From Candidatus Competibacteraceae bacterium (GTDB lineage: Bacteria; Pseudomonadota; Gammaproteobacteria; Competibacterales; Competibacteraceae), in contig JAGRHQ010000019.1 of assembly GCA_020444905.1 (NCBI GenBank), positions 1-32,047 of the forward strand: a DNA stretch of 32,047 nt, written 5' to 3'. Below the pieces are notes generated by a model that worked only from the letters and a program-made list of their open reading frames with translations, made no database searches and was not told the DNA's origin. Positions 1 to 8,900 of this stretch are shown here, one piece after another. The translations under genes were made by a program, and so were the position numbers. Numbering within the stretch: the first letter of the stretch is position 1; every line of letters begins with the position of its first letter.

Positions 1-1019
1 GGTCCTTCGCTGATCAACCGCCCACTACGGGCGTAATGCTCGATGACCTCTTCTAAGGTAGCGATAGAGCCGTCATGCATATAAGGCGCGGTTAATTCGA
101 TATTGCGTAAAGTTGGAGCGCGAAACCGTCCCATGTCCGCAGGTCGCTGGGTAAATTCCCACAGTCCTCGATTGTCCAATGGATAGTCACCCGTACCGCC
201 GATATTGTAGAGACCGTTGTTATGAAACTCGGCCTGCGGCAGCGTCGTCCCGGAATGGTTCACGGACTGCGTAAAGTTGAAGCTGCCGTGACAGTGGAAG
301 CACTCCATACGCTCGGAAAAAAACAACTCCTGCCCGCGCCGCGCGGCTTCGCTCATGGCGTCGCGATTACCCTGAAAAGTCGCCTGGTCAAAAGGTGAGT
401 TGCCCGAAATCAGGATGGATTCAAAAGCAGCAATCGCTTTGGCGACTTGGGCCACATTGAAGGGGTCGGTTTTACCCGGATAGGCTGCGGCAAAGAGTTT
501 TTGATACAGGGCGTCATGACGAAAACGATCCAGAATCTCCTTTTCGTGATCACTCCAACCCAGTTCCACCGGAAATTCACCGAATAGCGGGATCAACGCC
601 TGCGCATGAAGTTTGGTGAGGATTGGGTTAGCCCAGTTGAATGTGGCATTGTAGACCACGTTGGTCAAACTCATGGAGTTGCGTGGATGCGCCTCGCCAG
701 TCGCGCCGATCGCGGTAACGCGGCCATCGCTGAATGCCCGCGCCGGCTGATGGCAAGAAGCGCAGGCCATGGTCTGATTGATCGACATTCGCGGGTCGTA
801 GAACAAATGACGTCCCAATTCCACCTTAGCCTCAGAAAGTCGGTTTTTCTTAAACATCCGAGGTTTTGGAAAACCCATTGGCAAGGACCACACGTAGGCG
901 GAACGAGCAGGATTGGCTCGCGCCGCTGCAGGCGATTGGTGATCCTGAGCGACCGCAGCGCTGCCCCCCACCACCAGCGCCAGACCTAGCGCCAGGATAC
1001 CGCTCAACTTCCAGTTCAT
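1..1019 (-). CDS. mbnH: MbnH-type di-heme cytochrome c peroxidase family enzyme (3' end outside window)
   Basis: I translated this frame by hand; it is open from the ATG to the window edge, so the C-terminus is missing. It starts with a Sec signal peptide (MNWKLSGILALGLALVVGGSAAVAQ) and carries two c-type heme motifs, CASCH and CFHCH, plus the late APTLRNIELTAPYMHDG stretch typical of the MauG/cytochrome c peroxidase superfamily. The start ATG overlaps the stop of the upstream lipoprotein gene (ATGA), so the two are translationally coupled. This gene order, with a di-heme enzyme following a multi-Cys lipoprotein, is that of the 'metallo-mystery pair' MbnH/MbnP. In characterised pairs MbnH oxidises a tryptophan of MbnP to kynurenine, creating a copper site. 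Family assignment is firm; the MbnP-modifying role is inferred from the pairing. The product should be periplasmic. Confidence 0.88.
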   Translation of the reverse strand, partial: MNWKLSGILALGLALVVGGSAAVAQDHQSPAAARANPARSAYVWSLPMGFPKPRMFKKNRLSEAKVELGRHLFYDPRMSINQTMACASCHQPARAFSDGRVTAIGATGEAHPRNSMSLTNVVYNATFNWANPILTKLHAQALIPLFGEFPVELGWSDHEKEILDRFRHDALYQKLFAAAYPGKTDPFNVAQVAKAIAAFESILISGNSPFDQATFQGNRDAMSEAARRGQELFFSERMECFHCHGSFNFTQSVNHSGTTLPQAEFHNNGLYNIGGTGDYPLDNRGLWEFTQRPADMGRFRAPTLRNIELTAPYMHDGSIATLEEVIEHYARSGRLISEG

Positions 1020-1951
1020 GGTTTATGCACGCGGAACAGTCGCTGGGGGACCACTTTGGGATATTGCTCGGGCGTTGCTCCGGCCCCGGCGACATAGGTG
1101 AAGTCCAGATTCAGGCGCGGTATGATGGCGATACACTCGGGATCGGCGTTGCCGGACATGCAACCTGATGCTGTATCAGGGGTGTTGAACGCCACATCGG
1201 ACGCCTCCAGCGCCGCACCCATGTCCATAATGATTCGATCCTGATCGGCGTCGAAGTTATCCAGGCAAAATTCGGCGACGTTTGGATAACCGCAGGCGGC
1301 GGTAGGAGGCGTGTTGGGATCAGAGCCTGGGCATTCGGTGCTGCCCAGATGCACGACGAAAGCCACTGCATTGTCGCCGTCGCCGGGCGCGCCCATGCCA
1401 TCGATTCGGATAAACTTGCGTCCGCCGCGCCAGTTCCACAACATCCCGGAATTGTTCAGAGGCGAGGGCGCCGTGGCGTCGTTAATATGGTTCAGCGCGT
1501 AGGGTACGCCGACCTTGAAGCAAATGCCGGTGTAGTTTTCGTTGGAGACCGCGCCCACCACTTCAGCGTTGCTCGGCAATGCCCCACTGCCGCAATCCCG
1601 GCGCAGATCCAGCAAAGCAACGTTTTCATATTGCCAGACTCCGTCCTGATCCAAATCAAGTGTCCGCCGCGCGCCATCAGCCTTGACCAACTCCACGTCG
1701 TGGACGTAGAAGCGCCAGTCCGTTACCTGGTAGGTTCCAGGTTGGCCGATGCCGACGTTTTCATAGGTCGCCCCGCAAACGAAGTCCTGACTGTTGACCT
1801 GGCCCTGGAACTGGATCGCAACGCCGCGCACCGCCGGCGAACTGTCGTTATCGTCATCGCTGCCGCAGCCTGTCGCCAGCGCCGCGATAACGCTGACCAT
1901 CAAAGTGCCATGCAGCGAGGATAATGAACGCCGGTTACGTGGATCAATCAT
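1016..1951 (-). CDS. mbnP: MbnP-type copper-binding lipoprotein (metallo-mystery pair four-Cys protein)
   Basis: About 311 residues. I chose the internal ATG because it has an AGGAG ribosome binding site about 10 nt upstream and puts a lipoprotein signal at the N-terminus, with lipobox LATGC and the acylated Cys near residue 29. A longer ORF upstream adds 15 residues without better support. An Asp/Ser-rich linker follows, then the MbnP-like core: DWRFYVHDVEL (about 78-88), several spaced cysteines (DFVCG, RRDCG, TGICF, STECP, AACGY, EFCLD, SGCMS, PECIA) and the MLWNWRGGRKF segment (about 170-180). This last segment holds conserved tryptophans, one of which is the likely kynurenine precursor. 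The coupled di-heme gene downstream supports the call. Role: copper binding in the periplasm or outer membrane. A RegA-type box lies about 100 nt upstream. Confidence 0.85.
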   Translation of the reverse strand: MIDPRNRRSLSSLHGTLMVSVIAALATGCGSDDDNDSSPAVRGVAIQFQGQVNSQDFVCGATYENVGIGQPGTYQVTDWRFYVHDVELVKADGARRTLDLDQDGVWQYENVALLDLRRDCGSGALPSNAEVVGAVSNENYTGICFKVGVPYALNHINDATAPSPLNNSGMLWNWRGGRKFIRIDGMGAPGDGDNAVAFVVHLGSTECPGSDPNTPPTAACGYPNVAEFCLDNFDADQDRIIMDMGAALEASDVAFNTPDTASGCMSGNADPECIAIIPRLNLDFTYVAGAGATPEQYPKVVPQRLFRVHKP

Positions 1952-2051
1952 GCGGGGATTCTCCTGAGTCAATTCACCATGAAATGGATTCGCCAAGCGC
2001 GCCGCCTGGGGTCATTCTTTTATGCTAAATCGCTGGGAGCAGTATGAGAAT

Positions 2052-2066
2052 GCGACAAATTGCCGC
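2052..2066. promoter_or_regulatory. Candidate RegA/PrrA operator between mbnP and the FixH-like gene
   Basis: GCGAC-N5-GCCGC, an inverted repeat extended by flanking AT/AT (ATGCG...CGCAT). It fits the GCGNC-Nx-GNCGC pattern I recall for PrrA/RegA half-sites. It lies between the divergent mbnP (start 1951) and the plus-strand gene (start 2125), and regA is encoded 2.6 kb away. Assignment rests on the pattern and context only. Confidence 0.45.
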
Positions 2067-2124
2067 ATCCACGGAACTAGGAAAACCGCTACAATTCAAA
2101 CTGGCGATCAGTGAAGCGATAATA

Positions 2125-2616
2125 ATGAAGATGACCCGGCGAGATGGGCTGGTAATGGTCGGGACCATGACCGGATTTTTCTTGTTGGGCAGCTTGGCAA
2201 GCCTGCTTTATCCCCGCTTGAAACAGGAGCTACAGCCTGCTCCCACTCACGCTATCGTTTTAAACGCTGATCCTGCCTGCAATCCGGTGGGCAAAACATG
2301 TCTGGCGCAGGATGCGGCATTGACCGTGACGCTTGGCCTGGGAGACCGCATCCAACCCTTGACTGCATTTCCGGTGCAGGTTGACCTTGGCGGAGAAGCC
2401 GCCTCCAAGGCTGAAAAAGTCACAGTGTCTTTCGCGATGCAGGGCATGGATATGGGCTTTAACCGTTTCGATCTACGTCGGCAGGTGGACCAGACCTGGC
2501 GGGGACAAGCGATTTTGCCAGTTTGTTCAGCAGGACGGCGGGACTGGCGAGCGACGGTCGCCGTGATCGGCAAGACGCCTTATGTCGGGGAATTTCACCT
2601 GCTAACCGATTTTTGA
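2125..2616 (+). CDS. Membrane-anchored FixH/YtkA-like hypothetical protein
   Basis: About 163 residues from the chosen ATG. The longest ORF starts 81 nt earlier, but that region contains the RegA-type palindrome and adds no recognisable sequence. The ribosome binding site is weak at either start. A short basic N-terminus precedes one membrane span (LVMVGTMTGFFLLGSLASLL, about residues 8-27). A periplasmic beta-rich domain follows, with Cys in DPACNPVGKTC, a Met-rich VSFAMQGMDMGFNRFDLR stretch, and the ending LPVCSAGRRDWRATVAV...YVGEFHLLTDF. The M-x-M-G motif in a membrane-tethered beta domain resembles FixH/YtkA-like proteins linked to copper delivery to oxidases. It is divergent from the MbnP/MbnH pair and shares its upstream region. 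Function is not established; a role in periplasmic copper handling is an inference. Confidence 0.6.
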   Translation: MKMTRRDGLVMVGTMTGFFLLGSLASLLYPRLKQELQPAPTHAIVLNADPACNPVGKTCLAQDAALTVTLGLGDRIQPLTAFPVQVDLGGEAASKAEKVTVSFAMQGMDMGFNRFDLRRQVDQTWRGQAILPVCSAGRRDWRATVAVIGKTPYVGEFHLLTDF

Positions 2617-2680
2617 TGACGAATTTCTCGCTGGCTCGAACCGGCAGAACCGGTTATCGGGTTGATGCGAGGATTGACCG

Positions 2681-3280
2681 CTATAATGCGCCGCCTGCTT
2701 GCGCAAATTCAGTGTATGTCGTCGGGCGCCGGGCGGGGTCAATGGTCAAGCCGAGCTGTCGGGCAATCTGCGATAACGAAAAGATACCGCGCACTGCCTG
2801 GACGCCGGTTTCGGGATCGGTGTCCACGACCAGCGCATGTTGGCGATTGACTTGCCGCAAGGTGGCGATGATATCTCCTATCCGTGCTTGTAATACATCC
2901 TGTATCTGGAGAACTTGTATTTTTGGTCTGAGCGTCATGAGGTCGGCAACCCGTAAATCGTCCCAACTTCCGCCTGCTTTCGTCAGAATCCGGTGGGGCC
3001 GGTCGCTTTCCAGGTCGCGGCTGGTGAGTACGCCGATGATCTGCTGGTCCGCATTACGCACCAGTAGCATTCGCACCCGCCGCTTGATCATGATTTCCAA
3101 TGCTTTCTTAAGCAATGTGGTTCGTTCAACGGTACAGGCGGTCACTTGGCCAAGATCGGTCATGACGCACTGGGCGGGATCGTCGAGGATCACAGCGACA
3201 GGCCATTGCTGTTGGGGGTGGAAGTATTGAGCGCCGGTTTCCAAACGATGCAAGGGAAGGGGTCGGTAACTATCAGGCAT
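2681..3280 (-). CDS. CBS-domain pair protein
   Basis: About 199 residues from the preferred ATG (MPDSYRPL), which has GGAG nine nt upstream; a longer start adds 12 residues. The first CBS repeat covers about 40-100 (VMTDLGQVTACTVERTTLLKKALEIMIKRRVRMLLV...IIGVLTSRDLESDRP). The second covers about 110-180 (VADLMTLRPKIQVLQIQDVLQARIGDIIATLRQVNRQHALVVD...VRGIFSLSQIARQLG). No other catalytic or transport domain is visible, so it is a stand-alone Bateman module that probably senses an adenosine nucleotide and acts on an unknown partner. It is divergent from regB and shares a 150-bp upstream region holding a RegA-like box, which suggests membership of the same redox regulon. It is cytoplasmic, with no signal peptide or membrane span. 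Confidence 0.85.
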   Translation of the reverse strand: MPDSYRPLPLHRLETGAQYFHPQQQWPVAVILDDPAQCVMTDLGQVTACTVERTTLLKKALEIMIKRRVRMLLVRNADQQIIGVLTSRDLESDRPHRILTKAGGSWDDLRVADLMTLRPKIQVLQIQDVLQARIGDIIATLRQVNRQHALVVDTDPETGVQAVRGIFSLSQIARQLGLTIDPARRPTTYTEFAQAGGAL

Positions 3281-3365
3281 CCGGGTCATCTCCAGGATAG
3301 CAACGGTCGCTGCCATTGCATGAAACAGTCAGCGCATCCTATGCAATCATGGATTAATGAGGAAT

Positions 3366-3380
3366 GCGGCATATTGTCAC
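3366..3380. promoter_or_regulatory. Candidate RegA/PrrA operator upstream of regB and the CBS gene
   Basis: GCGGC-N5-GTCAC, one base off GCGNC-N5-GNCGC and closely similar to the reverse complement of the site at 2052-2066 (15 of 19 positions over the extended site). It lies 50 bp upstream of the regB ATG and between the two divergent genes, so it could mediate autoregulation. Confidence 0.4.
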
Positions 3381-3430
3381 ACTCGCCAATTATCAACGGT
3401 CGTTGTTGCCGCATGAATGGAACTGAATAA

Positions 3431-4669
3431 ATGGAAGATTTGAGACGGCTCTTGTTGCTGCGCATCCTGGTGGTGCTGGGACCAGGCATCATGTTGTTAT
3501 GGCTGCATTTCGGTTTGACACCGCCTGCGCTGTTACCAGGATGGCCGGTAGCGCTGTTTCTCGGGTGGGCGCTGCTGGCGTTTGTCGCGTTGCACCGCAG
3601 CGCCCAACGCGAGCAGCCGGTGACCGCCTGGGAGCTGCTCGCCTACCTGCAATTTGATGCACTGGCGCTGGCCTTGTTGCTGTTTTTCAGCGGCGGCGCG
3701 AGCAATCCGTTCGTTTCGCTATTGTTGTTGCCGCTGATCATCGCCGCCGCCCTGCTGCCCGCCGGCCAGGTCTGGGCGACTGCCGCCGTTACTGTAGTGA
3801 TCTACACCGCATTGATGTTTTACCATTTACCGCTGCCCGGCGCGCTCAGCGGTCATGGCTCCGGCTTTGAGACCCATCTGTGGGGAATGTGGCTGGTGTT
3901 TGTCATCAGCGCCTTGCTGATTGCCGGTTTCGTCGCGCGACTGGCGATGGCCCTGCGAAACCGGGACCGTCAGGTGGCGCAACTGCGTGAACGCGCGTTG
4001 CGCGATGAGCAAATCCTGACCCTGGGCATGTTCGCGGCGGGCGCGGCTCATGAGCTGGGCACCCCGTTATCGACCATCGCCATACTGGCGCGGGAACTGG
4101 AACTGTTGCATGGCGAGGAAGACCTGCCGCTCAGGGAGGATTTGCGCACCCTGCGTCAGCAAGTGGAAGTGTGCAAATCCATTCTTGGCGATTTGCTGCG
4201 CAGCGCCGATCTGGCGTCCGACCGCGAGGCCGCGCAGACGCTGGATGTGCTGCTGGAATGCACTCGCAATCGCTGGCAGTTGCTCCGTCCCCAGGTGCCG
4301 CTGCGGGTCAGTTGCGCCGGTGCGCCCCCGCTCCCCGCTATCACCGCGCCGCAGACCATCGGCCAGACCTTGATCAGTTTGCTCAATAATGCGGCTGACG
4401 CCTGCCCTACCGGGGTGGACTTGACCGGGCGCTGGAATCAGCAGCGCGTTATCATCGAAATCCGCGACCAGGGACCGGGTCTGTCGGAAGAGGCGGAAGA
4501 CCGCGCTGGCGAAGCCTTTTTCTCCACTAAGAACGGCGGCGCTGGCATTGGGTTACTGTTGGCGAATGCGGCGCTGGAGCGCCTGGGAGGACAGGTGAGT
4601 TTACTAAACCATCCACAAGGTGGAATCTGCACTCGTATTGACCTGCCGGTGCGAATGGGCATCGCCTGA
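3431..4669 (+). CDS. regB: RegB/PrrB/ActS-family redox sensor histidine kinase
   Basis: 412 residues. About six membrane spans fill residues 10-170, followed by a cytoplasmic kinase. The family heptapeptide GGxxNPF, the ubiquinone-binding signature of RegB, is present as GGASNPF at 88-94. The dimerisation/phosphoacceptor box is GAAHELGTPLSTI with His207, as in RegB/PrrB/RroB rather than ordinary kinases. Cys248 (VEVCKSIL) lies 41 residues after the His, close to the 40-residue spacing of the redox-active Cys265 in Rhodobacter RegB. N box LLNNAADA (317-324), G1 DQGPGL and G2 GGAGIGLLLA complete the ATPase domain. It autophosphorylates under reducing conditions and passes phosphate to RegA, encoded in the next gene by a TGATG overlap. 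All hallmark residues are intact. Confidence 0.93.
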   Translation: MEDLRRLLLLRILVVLGPGIMLLWLHFGLTPPALLPGWPVALFLGWALLAFVALHRSAQREQPVTAWELLAYLQFDALALALLLFFSGGASNPFVSLLLLPLIIAAALLPAGQVWATAAVTVVIYTALMFYHLPLPGALSGHGSGFETHLWGMWLVFVISALLIAGFVARLAMALRNRDRQVAQLRERALRDEQILTLGMFAAGAAHELGTPLSTIAILARELELLHGEEDLPLREDLRTLRQQVEVCKSILGDLLRSADLASDREAAQTLDVLLECTRNRWQLLRPQVPLRVSCAGAPPLPAITAPQTIGQTLISLLNNAADACPTGVDLTGRWNQQRVIIEIRDQGPGLSEEAEDRAGEAFFSTKNGGAGIGLLLANAALERLGGQVSLLNHPQGGICTRIDLPVRMGIA

Positions 4670-5232
4670 TGGAGCCGATAGAATCCCGGACCACGCCGTC
4701 TGAGCCTGCCTGCCTGCTGCTAGTGGACGATGACGCCACATTTTGCCGGGTGCTGGGACTGGCGCTGAGTCGACGGGGCTTTACCGTCGCAACAGCCCAC
4801 GATTGTGCAGCGGCCCTGCAATTGGCGCAAGGGACGACGCCGGACTATGCGGTAGTCGATCTCAACCTGGCTGGCGATTCAGGTCTCAGCCTCATTCCGC
4901 AGTTACTGGCGCTGGATTCCATGACCCGCGTCGTGGTGCTCACCGGCTACGCCAGCATCGCTACCGCCGTCGAAGCCATTAAGCTGGGAGCGGTGAATTA
5001 TCTGGCGAAACCGGCGGACGCCGATCAGGTGTTAGCCGCCTTCGCCGCGACCCGTGGCAATCCCGCCGCTTCGGTCAGCCTGCGTCCTCTGAGCGTGAAT
5101 CGCTTGGAATGGGAGCATATTCAGCGGGTTCTACGCGAAAACGACGGTAATATTTCGGTGACCGCTCGGCAATTGGGGATGCACCGCCGCACCTTGCAAC
5201 GCAAGCTGGCCAAGCGACCCGTCAAGTTCTAG
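4669..5232 (+). CDS. regA: RegA/PrrA-family response regulator with Fis-type HTH
   Basis: 187 residues, the usual compact size of RegA/PrrA/ActR. The receiver domain has an acidic pocket LLLVDDD (18-22), phospho-acceptor Asp64 (VVDLNLAGDSGL), Thr92 and Lys114 (LAKPAD). A short proline-containing linker leads to a Fis-like helix-turn-helix (about 145-183: LEWEHIQRVLRENDGNISVTARQLGMHRRTLQRKL), the nearly invariant RegA DNA-binding motif. The start codon shares its A with the regB stop (TGATG); no strong separate ribosome binding site is seen, so translation probably depends on regB. Likely targets include the two GCGNC-N5-GNCGC-type sites nearby. In known systems RegA controls oxidases, electron transport, and carbon and nitrogen fixation. 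Confidence 0.93.
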   Translation: MEPIESRTTPSEPACLLLVDDDATFCRVLGLALSRRGFTVATAHDCAAALQLAQGTTPDYAVVDLNLAGDSGLSLIPQLLALDSMTRVVVLTGYASIATAVEAIKLGAVNYLAKPADADQVLAAFAATRGNPAASVSLRPLSVNRLEWEHIQRVLRENDGNISVTARQLGMHRRTLQRKLAKRPVKF

Positions 5233-5241
5233 CGATCCACG

Positions 5242-5288
5242 ATCAGGTTTTCAGCAGCGAACGAATCGCCGATGAAGTTGTGACCTTG
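5242..5288 (-). pseudogene. Second copy of the 3' end of the malonyl-CoA decarboxylase gene (relic)
   Basis: The first 25 bp are identical to 9159-9183, and the next 22 bp match with five mismatches. Read on the minus strand it encodes KVTTSSAIRSLLKT-stop, against KVTTSSVIRSLLKT-stop at the end of the intact gene; three of the four changed codons are synonymous. It lies 9 bp beyond the regA stop. It is the far boundary of the methylase/nuclease cassette and reads as a coding relic, not a random repeat. Confidence 0.8.
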
Positions 5289-5312
5289 TCCAAAATCGCC
5301 CGGAATTGCGCG

Positions 5313-5337
5313 AAAAACCTTGCCGTTTAGGGCAGGG
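5313..5337 (-). terminator. Rho-independent terminator overlapping the nuclease stop codon
   Basis: On the minus strand CCCTGCC-CTAAAC-GGCAAGG is followed by TTTTT: a 7-bp stem with one mismatch and a 6-nt loop. The TAA stop of the nuclease gene lies within the loop. It ends the cassette transcript just before the relic repeat. Confidence 0.6.
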
Positions 5338-5971
5338 TAGCTGTCAAGAACAGGTGGTGAATATGAAAAACTGCCTTCTCGTGAGTTCTGTAGTGGCGCG
5401 TTTCCCTGGTTCGGCAGTCATCAGGTCGAATCGTTGAAGCATTGAGACCGCCGTTCTTATCCATGCAAAGTTCCAAAAGTCGCTTGCGTATATTTTTCTG
5501 AATGTTTCGTTTCGCCCGCTCGACGTTTCCATCAAGAACATAAGCCAGCATTGCGCCGTGTCGAACAGAGCGGGCATATTTGCCATCCACGAATCGTTGC
5601 ATGCCTTCCTTGACGTACTCTCCGGCAAGTGAATGTTGAATACCGGAGATGACCGCGTTCAGGCGCTTGGCCTCAAGGCACAGATAAATCTCCTCCTCCT
5701 GGAGCGATGGAAAGAACACGATGTCTTTCCTGCCCGTTTCTTTTGCCAAATCCATATCAAATTCCAAGTCTTCACGGCGAATGAGAAAAAGGAAATCGCT
5801 TCGGTGTTTCGCTTTCAACAATGCCGAATACAACTTGTCCGAAATCGCATCCTCCAGATCTGATGGTCCTGGTTTCGGCATCTGCTCCCAGGCAGCGATG
5901 ATGTAGGCAAGGACAGCGGGTAGATTCTGTTGGAAGAAGTCATCCCACTTGGAAGAATCCCCAATGATCAT
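5327..5971 (-). CDS. Putative PD-(D/E)xK nuclease, partner of the adjacent methylase
   Basis: 214 residues. I do not recognise the family. Residues 69-104 show a plausible PD-(D/E)xK core: EDLEFDMD, then RKDIVFF with Asp83, then EEIYLCLEAKRLN with Glu100-Ala-Lys102, a hydrophobic beta strand ending in E-A-K as in many restriction nucleases. The N-terminal half is helical (WDDFFQQNLPAVLAYIIAAWEQ). The C-terminal half has KYARSVRHGAMLAYVLDGNVERAKRNIQKNIRKRLLEL and a basic His-rich tail. The ATG overlaps the methylase stop (ATGA) and has a GGAGGG ribosome binding site, so the two are coupled. Taken with the methylase, it is the likely restriction subunit. Nuclease activity is an inference from the short motif; it could instead be an accessory subunit. 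Confidence 0.6.
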   Translation of the reverse strand: MIIGDSSKWDDFFQQNLPAVLAYIIAAWEQMPKPGPSDLEDAISDKLYSALLKAKHRSDFLFLIRREDLEFDMDLAKETGRKDIVFFPSLQEEEIYLCLEAKRLNAVISGIQHSLAGEYVKEGMQRFVDGKYARSVRHGAMLAYVLDGNVERAKRNIQKNIRKRLLELCMDKNGGLNASTIRPDDCRTRETRHYRTHEKAVFHIHHLFLTATLP

Positions 5972-8900
5972 GCCCCCTCCCGAATCGATCGGATGGTGAT
6001 CGTAGCGGCAATCTCGTCAGCGTCGTTAAGCGCGGCCGTATTTGTCCAGAATCGCTGTCCGAGTGGTTTCGTGATGTAAAGCAAGTCCTCGTAAAATACT
6101 TTCAGGCCACGCAGCAATGCGAAGGGGCCGTAGTCCTTGGCAACAGTACGCTGGAGATGATCAAGGACTTTCAACAACTCATTGTCGGTTGCATGAAGCT
6201 GGATCGGCTGCTCCCCGCGTTTGGTTTTTTGGAGAACCACCATGCCAATGCCAATCAAAGCATTGGCCACGGGCTTGGCATGAATCTGGTATCCCTGTTT
6301 GGCCCAGCCATTGAGCCGATTACAAAGCAGATGGGTATATGAATCACGTAGCGCGGCGTTGCTGTGTTTGATGGTCGGCACATCCAGCTTACCGCGTGAT
6401 GGCCGCACACTGGGAATGATGATCCTGGCCGTGTCAGTGATTATCATCCGCTCGATATCGTCAATGTCGAAATACTCGTCAATCAGTTTGTTCAACTTCT
6501 CCTGTGTGCTGCGCACGATATCTTCACGGTTGGAAAGGTCGCGTGATGCTTCGTCAGCAGCGCCTACCACAGCGGCGGCAATCTCACGGACGATGGCATG
6601 GGCGCGCTCGGGATTATGCGTGTCATCGGGCAGCGGGAACGGCAAGCGGAGCAATTCTTCAACATGAACTTCGGCACGGCTCACGCCCCAGTTAGATGAA
6701 GTGTGAAACAGAAAATAACGCGCCACGTCTGACCGAAGGCAGGCAGTTAGGAAGATGAGGAGGTCTCGATCCGATGGAGGCCCATGAATGCCACGGAGCG
6801 CATGACGAAAGGACACATCAAAATCGGCAAACGCAACATGAGAGAAGCCTTTTGCAACGAGAACGTGAGGAGCCTTAAACACTTCGGTACTCTTGTTTGA
6901 GCGCAGACGCACTTTGACCTGCGCTGAAGATCGCTTCTCGCAATCGCCTTCCAGAAGAAAGAGATTGACTTGTCTAGCAGTTGCCTTAATGAATAGCTGC
7001 GACGGAAGGTTGAGGGTCTGAGCTTTGATTAAGTCATCATTTTCACCAAGAGGCTGAAAACCCTCAGCAATCAACCATCTCTTCGCCGGACCTCGCCCGG
7101 ATTGGCTTACGATATCCCGCAAGCGGGGCATGAGCGAGAGCCGGTCAAGCAGTCGCCAATCACGCGGCGTTGCCCAAGATTTCGTTTTCCAGATGAGAGG
7201 TCCATCATTCCTCTTTAAACTATCCAGGACTTCACGCACAGCCACCCGCGAGCGATCTTGCGGCAGAATACTCACAATCTCGGCTTGAGTAATGGCCCAG
7301 TCGGTCTTTGGGACCCAATAATCAATGAGATGGGCGCCATTTGCAGGCTTCTCCTTGCAATATCGAATAACGAGAGCTGGCGCTCGTGATTCTGCAAACA
7401 GGAAGAACTGGAAATCAGTCAGGTTGATGACCCGATCAACCGCATGGGTGCGGAACAGCGACTGCTGAAAGCGCATAGCGGTATCGTTATGATTAAACAG
7501 CGTACCGTGCGGCAGAACGAAGCACACTCTCCCGCTATCCTCCAGATGCGAGGGCGCTTTCCAGATAAAGGCCGTTGCCATCTGGCGGTCTGGGAGCGGT
7601 AATTTTCGCTCGGCGCACCAGCGTACTGCGGCTGTATTCCCATCCTTGACGCTACCCCAGGGAGGATTACCGATAATGATGTTGACTTTTTGGGGTAAGG
7701 TCGCCGCCTCTGCGAAGAAATCAGCACAACGAATGGTTCCTGCCGATAGATGCGCCGAGGGTTTGCCAGAGGCAAAAACCAGGTGAGGAAGGCGATCCCA
7801 TGTTCCGAGCAATTTCCGGATATCGGGCGGCGACAACTGATCCAGGAATGCGAGATAAAGACTGAATGCTGTGATCTGACAGGCGCTGTGATTGCTATCC
7901 ACACCATAAAGGTTAGTGCGAAGAACATTCATGAGGCCATTAGCCCGTTGGTCGTAATACGCTTCTGGATTCTTTAACTTCCATTCTTCGGCAAGACGGT
8001 TGAACAGTCCAACCAGAAAAATGCCTGAGCCGCAGGCAGGGTCGAGGAATCGTTTGTCAAGAAGTGACGTTTCACCTTCTAAGGCCATATCCAAGACGAA
8101 TTCCGCCAAAAGCCGGGGGGTATAAAAGGCCCCGGTTTCCTTCTTGTGTTCCTTTCCAGCAGCCTTTAAAAAGTGCTCATAAATCGCGCTGATAGTTTCA
8201 ATTGGGATAAAACTGAAATCATAGGGCCAGAATGCCTGCTGTCCTGATCGAACCTTGGCGCCGTGGAAAAATTGATCAAGAATTTCGAGATGCTCAACCC
8301 TAATCTGTCGACATTCTTCTTCCAGGTTGGCCCTGAAAAGATCGCCATTGAAGTCACTGGCAAGCTGGTTAAACAACCTGTAGAGATCAGCCTTGGCTTC
8401 TGTCCGGGGTTTTCTGGCGAGAATATCCCTCAAGTGATCCGCATCCTGGATATCAAGCGTCTTGAGGTAAGCTTCGTCAATGATGCCCCGGTCAAACAGG
8501 TAACAGGTGAAAACCAAACGGCAAAGCAGCGTATCGAGCGTCGGCGACGCAAGCTCTACAGGTTGGATTTGGCCAAGCGCCTGCCGTGTAACCCGTAGAT
8601 TGTGAAGCAAGTCTCGATCAACCCGCTGGCGCGGATCGAAGGAATGCCGATGGATGTGAAAATACTCTCCCGATTCAACGGACAACAGGAAAGATCGAAG
8701 CTGATCCTGAACACGCTCCAGAGTCTCCACTAACCCAGGCGATCGCCTCGATTGGATCAAAGTACTTGTCGGGGGAAGCAGACCTGAATAGATATGAACA
8801 TCGTTTGGGGCAATCACGACTAGGATCGGAGCGATACCCTGGTTCCAGAAGGCGCGATGCAAACTAAGAATGCTATTCGGATCAATATTATCGACTTGAC

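Noticed and set aside
606..989. Plus-strand ORF of 127 aa opposite the di-heme gene
   Set aside because: It is antisense to a clear MbnH-type frame with both heme motifs; its translation shows no family resemblance or ribosome binding site.
1349..1924. 191-aa plus-strand ORF opposite mbnP
   Set aside because: Shadow of the mbnP frame, which has a lipobox, conserved Cys and a good ribosome binding site.
3395..3415. Third RegA box upstream of regB
   Set aside because: Only a GCCGC half-site is present; the other half does not fit, although the segment partly repeats one at about 3301.
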